Below, one piece after another: positions 21,419 to 27,777 of a stretch of DNA of 27,777 bases. How positions within the stretch are numbered: the first letter of the stretch is position 1; the number at the start of each line of letters is the position of its first letter. The translations under genes were made by a program, and so were the position numbers. The stretch is from contig JBDLJC010000047.1 of NCBI GenBank assembly GCA_039714535.1, positions 1-27,777 on the forward strand, given 5' to 3'. The notes beneath the pieces were generated by a model, which did not search any database, was not told where the DNA came from, and saw only the letters and a program-made list of their open reading frames with translations. Source of the DNA: JAGXFP01 sp039714535. Its GTDB lineage: Bacteria > Desulfobacterota > Desulfobulbia > Desulfobulbales > JAGXFP01.

Positions 21419-22942
21419 ATGCAGATCAAAGCAGAAGAGATCAGTCAGATTATCAAGGGGCAGATCAAGGATTACGAGAGTAAAATTGATCTGAGTGAAA
21501 CCGGGACGGTTATCTCGGTTGGTGATGGTATCGCGCGTGTTCATGGCGTTGAAAACTGCATGGCCATGGAGCTTCTTGAGTTCCCTGGAGGCGTTCTCGG
21601 TCTGGCCCTGAACCTTGAGGAAGACAACGTCGGTTGCGCGGTCCTTGGCAACGTGGCCGGAATCAAGGAAGGTGATCAGGTTAAACGGACTGGCAAGATT
21701 GCTGAGGTTCCGGTTGGCCCAGCCATGGAAGGCCGGGTTGTCGATGGTGTTGGTAAACCCATTGATGGTCAGGGCGCGATTGATACTAAAGAAACCCGTA
21801 AAATCGAGGTTCTGGCTCCCGGCGTTATTGCCCGTAAGGGTGTCCACCAGCCGTGCTACACCGGTAGTAAGGCGGTTGACGCCATGACCCCGGTTGGTAA
21901 AGGCCAGCGCGAACTGGTTATCGGCGATCGTCAGATCGGCAAAACCGCTCTCTGCGTTGACGCGATCATTGCCCAGAAAGAGACCGATGTCCATTGCATT
22001 TATGTCGCCATCGGCCAGAAGAAATCCACGGTTGCCCTGGTTGTTGAGGCGCTCCGTAAGCACGGCGCCATGGATTACACCACCGTGGTAGCGGCCTGTG
22101 CTTCCGATCCGGCGCCGATGCAGTATCTGGCGGCTTTCGCCGGCTGTTCCATGGGTGAGTATTTCCGTGACAATGGTCAGCATGCCCTGATCATCTATGA
22201 TGATCTTTCCAAACAGGCCGTGGCCTATCGTGAGCTTTCTCTGCTGCTCAGGCGTCCGCCGGGTCGTGAGGCCTATCCTGGCGATATTTTCTTTAACCAT
22301 TCTCGTCTTCTGGAGCGTGCCTCCAAGGTTAACGATGAGCTGGGCGCCGGTTCGCTGACCGCCCTGCCGATTATCGAAACCCAGGCTGGTGACGTTTCCG
22401 CTTATATTCCGACCAACGTTATCTCCATTACCGATGGTCAGGTTTATCTTGAGCCAAACCTGTTCTTCTCCGGTGTCCGTCCCGCGATTAACGTCGGTCT
22501 TTCCGTATCCAGGGTTGGTGGCGCCGCCCAGGTTAAAGCCATGAAGCAGGTCGCAGGAACCCTGCGCCTCGATCTGGCCCAGTATCGTGAGCTGGCCGCC
22601 TTTGCCGGTTTCGGTTCCGATCTTGATGCCGCGACCCAGGCCCAGTTGACCCGTGGTGAGCGTCTGGTTGAGATCCTCAAGCAGCCCCAGTACCAGCCGC
22701 TGCCGATGGAAAAACAGGTCACCATCCTTTTCGCTGGTACCCGCGGTCATCTTGACACCCTGCCGATCGACTCTCTGGCCGACTTTGAGAAAGAGCTTTA
22801 TGCCCATGTCGAGCAGAACGATCCGGCCATCTTCGATACCCTGAAGGAAAAAGAAGAGATCGATGATGCACTGGAAGACAAGATGAAAAACACGATCTCC
22901 GCCTTTGTTGAGTCGTTCAAGGGTGCCAGAGGACTCAACTAG
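21419..22942 (+). CDS. atpA: F-type ATP synthase subunit alpha
   Basis: The 507-residue alpha subunit binds nucleotide in the non-catalytic sites of F1. It shows Walker A GDRQIGKT (169-176), LIIYDDLSKQAVAYRE and the catalytic arginine segment SVSRVGGAAQ, and is of normal length. GGGAG lies upstream of the ATG (about 12 bases). Codon use is strongly biased, as expected for a highly expressed gene. A long antisense open frame lies opposite but is only a shadow of this codon bias. Confidence 0.98.
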   Translation: MQIKAEEISQIIKGQIKDYESKIDLSETGTVISVGDGIARVHGVENCMAMELLEFPGGVLGLALNLEEDNVGCAVLGNVAGIKEGDQVKRTGKIAEVPVGPAMEGRVVDGVGKPIDGQGAIDTKETRKIEVLAPGVIARKGVHQPCYTGSKAVDAMTPVGKGQRELVIGDRQIGKTALCVDAIIAQKETDVHCIYVAIGQKKSTVALVVEALRKHGAMDYTTVVAACASDPAPMQYLAAFAGCSMGEYFRDNGQHALIIYDDLSKQAVAYRELSLLLRRPPGREAYPGDIFFNHSRLLERASKVNDELGAGSLTALPIIETQAGDVSAYIPTNVISITDGQVYLEPNLFFSGVRPAINVGLSVSRVGGAAQVKAMKQVAGTLRLDLAQYRELAAFAGFGSDLDAATQAQLTRGERLVEILKQPQYQPLPMEKQVTILFAGTRGHLDTLPIDSLADFEKELYAHVEQNDPAIFDTLKEKEEIDDALEDKMKNTISAFVESFKGARGLN

Positions 22943-22959
22943 CAGGGGGATTAGCTCTA

Positions 22960-23832
22960 ATGCCTAGTCTTAAAGATGTTCAAATAAAGATCGTCGGGGT
23001 CAAAAAGACCTCCCAGATCACTAAGGCGATGAATATGGTCGCGGCCGCCAAGCTGCGCGGCGCCCAGCAGAAGATGGAAGATTTCCGTCCCTATGCCGAC
23101 CAGTTCAATAGCGCCATGACCGATATGTCCGGTAGCATGGAGACCTCGCAGTTTCCATTGATGGAAGTCAGGGAAGTCAATGCGGTTGAGCTGGTGGTCG
23201 TTACTTCAGACCGCGGCCTGTGCGGCAGTTTTAATGCCAATATCATCCAAACTGCCGAAAAACTCATGAACCGCCTTGAGGATGAAGGGAAAAAGGTTTC
23301 TCTCGTCTGCGTGGGCAAGAAGGGCAGCGCTTACTTCAAGAAGACTGGTAAGTTAAGAAAATCTTACCCGGATATTATGGGCACCTTTCAGATGTTCAAT
23401 GCCAGGGAGATCGCCCAGGAAGCTGCAGCCAATTTTCTGGCCGGTGAAGCGGATGAGGTCCAGTTGGTCTTTGGTGAGTTTGTTAATGTAGGTGTCCAGC
23501 GCCCGGCCGTAAAGCCCCTGTTGCCCATCCAGCCTGCTGCAGCCGGTGAAGAGGCCGCAGCTGCCGATGGTGGTGATTTTATCTATGAGCCGAGCCCGAC
23601 CGAAATTATGGATGTTATCCTGCCGCTTTACCTCAATGTCATGGTCTACCATGCCATGCTTGAAGTCGGCGCCAGTGAGCATGCCGCCAGGATGACGGCG
23701 ATGGATAATGCTACAACTGCCTGTGCCGATATTGTTGACAACCTGACCATGATCTACAATAAGGCGCGTCAGGCTGGGATCACGGCAGAGTTGATGGATA
23801 TCGTGGGCGGTGCTGAGGCCCTTAAAGGATAG
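22960..23832 (+). CDS. atpG: F-type ATP synthase subunit gamma
   Basis: The 290-residue gamma subunit is the central shaft coupling the c-ring to F1. The N-terminal helix (LKDVQIKIVGVKKTSQITKAM) and the C-terminal helix (ASEHAARMTAMDNATTACAD) are the conserved coiled-coil ends; SDRGLCGSFNANI begins the Rossmann-like middle. An Ala-rich patch near 190-205 (AAAGEEAAAADGG) is a likely loop insertion. GGGGGA lies about nine bases before the ATG. 82 non-coding bases separate it from atpD. Confidence 0.97.
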   Translation: MPSLKDVQIKIVGVKKTSQITKAMNMVAAAKLRGAQQKMEDFRPYADQFNSAMTDMSGSMETSQFPLMEVREVNAVELVVVTSDRGLCGSFNANIIQTAEKLMNRLEDEGKKVSLVCVGKKGSAYFKKTGKLRKSYPDIMGTFQMFNAREIAQEAAANFLAGEADEVQLVFGEFVNVGVQRPAVKPLLPIQPAAAGEEAAAADGGDFIYEPSPTEIMDVILPLYLNVMVYHAMLEVGASEHAARMTAMDNATTACADIVDNLTMIYNKARQAGITAELMDIVGGAEALKG

Positions 23833-23914
23833 GTAAATCTTCAGGAGCTGCGGCGGCGCTGGTTGCCGGCAGAGCTTGAGTGAAGTAAAAAAAGCTTAGG
23901 AGGCTTGATGTCAT

Positions 23915-25333
23915 ATGAGTGAGCAAAATGTAGGAAAAATTGTCCAGGTTATCGGTCCGGTTTGTGACGTGGAATTTGAGTCTGGTCAGTTGCCGGAGAT
24001 CATGAGCGCCTTAATGGTATCAAACCCTGGTATCGATGATAAGGAAGACAATCTGGTTGTCGAAGTTGCCCTGCATTTGGGTGATAATGTGGTTCGCTGC
24101 ATCGCCATGGACCAGACCGACGGCCTTAAGCGTGGCCAGGATGCCCGGGATACAGGTAATCCGATTGAAATTCCCTGCGGTGAAAAGGCTCTGGGCCGGA
24201 TTATGAACGTGGTTGGTCGTCCGGTTGACGGTTTGGGAGATATCGCTTCCGATAAAATGCGGCCCATTCATAAGCCCGCCCCTGCCTTTACCGATCAGGA
24301 TACCGAGGTTAACGTTCTTGAAACCGGGATTAAGGTAATCGACCTTCTGGTTCCTTTCCCTCGTGGCGGCAAGATGGGCCTGTTCGGCGGCGCCGGTTGC
24401 GGTAAGACCGTTATTATGATGGAAATGGTTAACAATATCGCTTCTCAGCATGGTGGTATTTCTGTTTTTTGCGGGGTTGGTGAGCGGACCCGTGAAGGAA
24501 ACGATCTCTACCATGAGATGAAAGAATCAGGAGTTCTGCCGAAAGCGGCCCTGGTTTACGGACAGATGACTGAGCCTCCAGGAGCTCGGGCCCGAGTTGC
24601 TCTGACCGGCCTGTCTGCTGCTGAATATTTCCGTGATGAGGAAGGCCAGGACGTGCTTTTCTTTGTTGATAATATCTTCCGTTTCACCCAGGCAGGTTCC
24701 GAGGTCTCGGCCCTGCTTGGTCGTATTCCTTCTGCGGTTGGTTATCAGCCGACTCTGGGCACCGATCTTGGTGGACTTCAAGAAAGGATTACCTCAACGA
24801 ATAAGGGCTCAATCACCGCAGTTCAGTGTGTTTACGTACCTGCCGATGACTTGACCGATCCGGCCCCGGCTACCACCTTTGCCCATCTTGATGGTACCGT
24901 TGTTCTTTCCCGGCAGATTTCAGAGCTTGGTATCTACCCGGCGGTTGATCCTCTCGATTCCACCTCCAGGATCCTAGATCCCAATGTTGTTGGTGAGGAG
25001 CATTATCAGGTAGCCCGTGGGGTTCAGACCTCACTGCAGAAATATAAAGATCTCCAGGATATCATCGCTATTCTCGGTATGGATGAGCTTTCCGAAGAGG
25101 ATCAGATCACCGTGGCCCGGGCCAGAAGGGTTCAGCGTTTCCTTTCCCAGCCTTTTACCGTCGCCGAGGTTTTTACCGGGATGAAGGGATCGTACGTCAA
25201 GGTTGCCGATACCGTCAGGAGCTTTAAAGAGATTCTTGATGGCAAGCATGACGATCTGCCCGAGACTGCTTTCTATATGGTCGGCACCATTGAGGAAGCA
25301 CTTGAGAAGGCTGCCAAAGATAAAGCTGCCTGA
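23915..25333 (+). CDS. atpD: F-type ATP synthase subunit beta
   Basis: The 472-residue beta subunit carries the catalytic sites. Walker A reads GGAGCGKT (158-165), where most bacteria have GGAGVGKT; C162 is a notable substitution. Other hallmarks are GVGERTREGNDLYHEM, VLFFVDNIFRFTQAGSEVSALLGR and the DELSEED epsilon-contact loop. AGGAGG lies upstream of the ATG at 23915. Product length and order (gamma-beta-epsilon) are normal. Confidence 0.98.
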   Translation: MSEQNVGKIVQVIGPVCDVEFESGQLPEIMSALMVSNPGIDDKEDNLVVEVALHLGDNVVRCIAMDQTDGLKRGQDARDTGNPIEIPCGEKALGRIMNVVGRPVDGLGDIASDKMRPIHKPAPAFTDQDTEVNVLETGIKVIDLLVPFPRGGKMGLFGGAGCGKTVIMMEMVNNIASQHGGISVFCGVGERTREGNDLYHEMKESGVLPKAALVYGQMTEPPGARARVALTGLSAAEYFRDEEGQDVLFFVDNIFRFTQAGSEVSALLGRIPSAVGYQPTLGTDLGGLQERITSTNKGSITAVQCVYVPADDLTDPAPATTFAHLDGTVVLSRQISELGIYPAVDPLDSTSRILDPNVVGEEHYQVARGVQTSLQKYKDLQDIIAILGMDELSEEDQITVARARRVQRFLSQPFTVAEVFTGMKGSYVKVADTVRSFKEILDGKHDDLPETAFYMVGTIEEALEKAAKDKAA

Positions 25334-25418
25334 TATAGCGTAAAACCTGCAGCCGGCCTTGCCTCTCAGATATAGAGGTGTTGTGGCCTGGTGCATATAA
25401 TAGTGAAGAGGCTGATTG

Positions 25419-25838
25419 ATGGCTGAGACCATAAAACTTGAAGTTGTAACGCCCAAGGGTGCAGTACTGAGTGAAGATGTTGATATCGTCACTGCTCCCG
25501 GCTATGGCGGTGAGTTTGGAGTTCTGGCAAATCACGCGCCTTTCTTGAGTACTCTCAAGATCGGGGTTATGTCCTATAAGAAAGCCGGCAACGAAGAACA
25601 ATTGATGATCAGTGGCGGGTTCTGTAAGGTCTCTGACAACCAGATCACCTTTCTGGTTGAATCTGCCGAGCAGGGGCGGGATGTTGATGTCGATCGGGCC
25701 TTGCTAGCCAAAGAAAGGGCCGAAAAAAGGCTTGCTGAGGCAATGAGGCAGGAGGAGCATGTCAGCCAGGCCAGGGCCGAGGCCGCCCTCCAGAGGTCAT
25801 TGGCTCGACTAAGGGCCGCCGGCCATGAATCGGCCTAG
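25419..25838 (+). CDS. atpC: F-type ATP synthase subunit epsilon
   Basis: The 139-residue epsilon subunit binds gamma and the c-ring and restrains ATP hydrolysis. The N-terminal beta-sandwich (LEVVTPKGAVLSEDVDIV, PGYGGEFGVLANHAPFL) and C-terminal helical hairpin are complete. ATG 25419 is chosen over the in-frame TTG at 25416 because AAGAGG (25406-25411) is seven bases upstream. It is the last atp gene; a terminator follows 22 bases later. Confidence 0.96.
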   Translation: MAETIKLEVVTPKGAVLSEDVDIVTAPGYGGEFGVLANHAPFLSTLKIGVMSYKKAGNEEQLMISGGFCKVSDNQITFLVESAEQGRDVDVDRALLAKERAEKRLAEAMRQEEHVSQARAEAALQRSLARLRAAGHESA

Positions 25839-25860
25839 ACTCTAATTAAGCGTTGTTTTG

Positions 25861-25890
25861 AAAAGCCGCACAGTTTGTGCGGCTTTTTTT
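25861..25890 (+). terminator. rho-independent terminator of the atp operon
   Basis: GCCGCACA (25865-25872), loop GTT, TGTGCGGC (25876-25883) form a perfect stem extended by flanking AAAA/TTTT, with seven T (25884-25890). It could also act on the minus strand. Confidence 0.92.
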
Positions 25891-25958
25891 ATGCTCAATT
25901 CCCACTGATATGCAGCTGAAGTGAATTTTGCCCAGCTTAAAATATTTATTTTAAATTT

Positions 25959-26022
25959 CCTTGCAAGGTATTAAAGTTACGTCAATTAATTCCTTTTATC
26001 GCTTAAGGGTTTTCCGCCTTAA
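25959..26022. other. AT-rich region with two dyads upstream of gltA
   Basis: A perfect palindrome CCTTGCAAGG (25959-25968) and a hairpin TTAAGG (26003-26008) / CCTTAA (26017-26022) lie in the 233-base gap before gltA. No gene is visible in the gap. Confidence 0.4.
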
Positions 26023-26054
26023 TTACCTCTTTTTAAGCAATAGTTAACCGGAAT

Positions 26055-26084
26055 TTGATCTCAGCTGACCTTCGTCAGTTTAAT
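26055..26084 (+). promoter_or_regulatory. candidate promoter of gltA with a dyad in the spacer
   Basis: A -35 TTGATC (26055-26060) and a -10 TTTAAT (26079-26084) are spaced by 18 bases. CTGAC (26065-26069), CTTC, GTCAG (26074-26078) is a perfect dyad inside the spacer. The start would be near 26091. Confidence 0.35.
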
Positions 26085-26123
26085 ATTTTTAATACTTAGA
26101 TATTTATTCAGGAGGCTTACAAG

Positions 26124-27524
26124 ATGGACGCTAAAGAACGGATGTCAATTCCCAGACAGAAGCCGCGGGAGCTTTCCCCTACCGAAAGGGTTACTAATTT
26201 TGATGAGGTGGTTTCTGGTTTTGATGAGGAAACTGCGGTTCGTGAAGCAGAGAGGTGTCTGCAGTGCAAAAAGCCAAAATGCGTGGATGGGTGCCCGATT
26301 CACAATGACATTCCGCGCTTTATCAGCCTGCTGCGTGAAGGTAAGGTTGAAGAGGCCTATTGGGCTGATCGTGAGACCAATTCCTTACCGGCTATCTGTT
26401 CCCGGGTCTGTCCCCATGAATTCCAATGCGAAGGATCATGCATCAGAGGCAAGAAGGGTGAAGCTGTCGCCATCGGTATGCTGGAACGCTATCTCGTCGA
26501 CTGGATGGTGGCCAACGGCAAAAACCTGACTAAATCCTGTGCCTTGCCCAAGGAGGAGAAGGTGGCCATTGTCGGTTCAGGCCCGGCCGGGATGACGGTT
26601 GCCAATATTCTGGCCCATGCCGGTTACCACTGTACCATCTTTGAAAGTCTGCCGGTTCTGGGTGGGATGTTGGGTGTCGGTATTCCCGCCTATCGCCTGC
26701 CCAGGGCGATAATTGCCGCTGAATTTGAATCGTTGAAGAGTTGCGGGGTTGACGTGGTCACTAATGTGACTATTGGTAAAGACAAGACCCTTGCTCAACT
26801 GAAGGATGAAGGCTTTTCCGCTGTTTTTGTCGGGGTTGGCGCCCATGCCAGCCGTAAGCTCGGTGTAGATGGCGAGGATCTGGACGGTGTTTTTCATGGG
26901 GTTGACTACCTGCGGAAAATTAATCTCGGCCAGGAGATGAGCCTGGGGAGCAATGTGGTGGTGGTCGGCGGTGGCAATGTGGCTATTGACTGTGCTCGGA
27001 CCGCCCTGCGGACTGGATCAGACAAGGTTTTTATCCTGTATCGGCGCGGTAAGGATGAGATGCCGGCCTCAATGGCCGAAATTCATCACCTTGAAGAGGA
27101 AGGGGTGAAGATTGAAATGCTGGCTGCCCCGGTCAAGATCCACGGCGAGAACGGCAAGTTGAACAGGATCGAGTGTATTCGGATGAAGCTTGGCGAGTGT
27201 GACACCTCCGGCCGTTGTCGGCCAGTCCCGGTTGAAGGCTCAAATTTTATGATCGAAGCCGATGCCATTGTCCCGGCGATTAGCCAGGATGTGAATCTTG
27301 GCGCCATTGATGGTGTCGATCTTGAGCTGTCACGCTGGAACACCATTGAGATTGATGAGGTGACGATGCAAACCTCGGTGGACTGGGTGTTTGCCGGCGG
27401 TGATGCTGTGCTGGGGCCGGAAACAGCTGCCAAGGCTATTTATCAGGCCAAAGAGGCGGCGGAATCGATTATCAGAATGTTTGAGGGTAGAGATCTTAAA
27501 GAGGGGCGGGGTTCGGAAGATTGA
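26124..27524 (+). CDS. gltA: NADPH-dependent glutamate synthase / NfnL-type flavoprotein
   Basis: The 466-residue protein has the GltD/NfnL/SudA architecture: two 4Fe-4S ligand sets (C45, C48, C53, C57 and C92, C96, C102, C106), an FAD site VAIVGSGPAGMT (147-158), ESLPVLGGML, and an NADPH site VVVVGGGNVAIDCA (about 277-290). Stand-alone copies are usually annotated as NADPH-dependent glutamate synthase, but the same architecture forms the large subunit of electron-bifurcating transhydrogenase (NfnL) or sulfide dehydrogenase (SudA). No NfnS/SudB partner gene is in the window and glutamate synthase large subunit is also absent, so the reaction is open. AGGAGG (26111-26116) precedes the ATG; a terminator follows after 23 bases, making it monocistronic. 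Confidence 0.9.
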   Translation: MDAKERMSIPRQKPRELSPTERVTNFDEVVSGFDEETAVREAERCLQCKKPKCVDGCPIHNDIPRFISLLREGKVEEAYWADRETNSLPAICSRVCPHEFQCEGSCIRGKKGEAVAIGMLERYLVDWMVANGKNLTKSCALPKEEKVAIVGSGPAGMTVANILAHAGYHCTIFESLPVLGGMLGVGIPAYRLPRAIIAAEFESLKSCGVDVVTNVTIGKDKTLAQLKDEGFSAVFVGVGAHASRKLGVDGEDLDGVFHGVDYLRKINLGQEMSLGSNVVVVGGGNVAIDCARTALRTGSDKVFILYRRGKDEMPASMAEIHHLEEEGVKIEMLAAPVKIHGENGKLNRIECIRMKLGECDTSGRCRPVPVEGSNFMIEADAIVPAISQDVNLGAIDGVDLELSRWNTIEIDEVTMQTSVDWVFAGGDAVLGPETAAKAIYQAKEAAESIIRMFEGRDLKEGRGSED

Positions 27525-27547
27525 TCTTGTATTGATTACATAGTTAT

Positions 27548-27588
27548 AAAAAACGCCGTCCCATGTTTAACATGGGACGGCGTTTTTT
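27548..27588. terminator. bidirectional rho-independent terminator after gltA
   Basis: CGCCGTCCCATG (27554-27565) pairs perfectly with CATGGGACGGCG (27571-27582) around TTTAA, extended by A6/T6 flanks. Confidence 0.93.
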
Positions 27589-27672
27589 ATATGTAGATTT
27601 CAAGGGGCTTGATCAACGAGAATATCGATTACTGAACAAGGAATTTTGAACTGCGGAAGTAAATATTATTTT

Positions 27673-27777
27673 TCAAGACCTGACCGTATGCCGTAAAACG
27701 GCTGTTTTTTCTAGCTGGTTAGAGTCCAGCAGGGGGAGTTGTCCGTACACCTCCTTAGCACCGGGAAGCAGCGTCTG
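27673..27777 (-). CDS. possible 3' end of a minus-strand gene, cut by the window edge
   Basis: From the window edge to a TGA at 27675-27673 the minus strand stays open for 34 codons (LLPGAKEVYGQLPLLD ... RHTVRS), protein-like but too short to recognise. If real, the gene converges on gltA and shares its bidirectional terminator. A small hairpin GCCGT-AAA-ACGGC (27690-27702) with six T on the plus strand lies within it, which argues against. Confidence 0.25.
   Translation of the reverse strand, partial: QTLLPGAKEVYGQLPLLDSNQLEKTAVLRHTVRS

Noticed and set aside
21386..22807. 473-codon open frame antisense to atpA
   Set aside because: It mirrors the strong codon bias of atpA, contains no recognisable domain and no ribosome site.

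Overview
The window looks like a chromosomal segment of a Gram-negative, anaerobic, sulfate-reducing-type bacterium of the Desulfobacterota, most likely near Desulfobulbales. This is judged from gene content only: a DUF3373-type outer-membrane porin, a split F-type ATP synthase operon with paired b' and b genes, a stand-alone GltA/NfnL-type flavoprotein, a two-CW cysteine protein and a sigma-54 activator with a cysteine-rich PAS domain. No rRNA operon, intact tRNA, CRISPR array or transposase gene was seen.

Layout. (1) 1-3.05 kb, regulatory and accessory: a small seven-cysteine 'two-CW' protein (minus) faces a PAS/AAA+/Fis sigma-54 activator (plus). Between them lie a good -24/-12 promoter for the small gene and an array of TTAAC boxes placed like an enhancer. 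A multi-pass membrane protein follows. (2) 3.2-5.6 kb: rph-tgt-yajC operon with its own promoter and terminator. (3) 5.7-8.4 kb: tRNA-modification genes trhP (minus) and mnmA (plus), separated by a non-coding repeat-like element. (4) 8.4-13.1 kb, accessory block: a monohaem cytochrome c and a GlxA-type AraC regulator behind a strong promoter covered by inverted repeats, then a convergent DUF3373 porin with a class-II-activator-like promoter. The block ends in a terminator and what looks like a decayed tRNA 3' end. (5) 13.1-19.6 kb: mtaB-cinA-recA, then alaS behind a second copy of the repeat-like element. (6) 19.7-25.9 kb: atpF'-atpF-atpH-atpA-atpG-atpD-atpC (b', b, delta, alpha, gamma, beta, epsilon) with a promoter, a terminator-like leader hairpin and a final terminator. 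The a and c subunits are not here. (7) 26.1-27.6 kb: a GltA/NfnL-type NADPH flavoprotein with a terminator.

How the genes work together. The housekeeping genes serve RNA processing and modification (rph, tgt, trhP, mnmA, mtaB), translation (alaS), repair (recA) and energy conservation (atp). The most system-like part is the left end: activator, putative enhancer array, sigma-54 promoter and a divergent cysteine-rich target form a self-contained candidate redox- or metal-responsive circuit. The second candidate is the cytochrome c/GlxA/porin block, where two promoters each carry a well-placed dyad.
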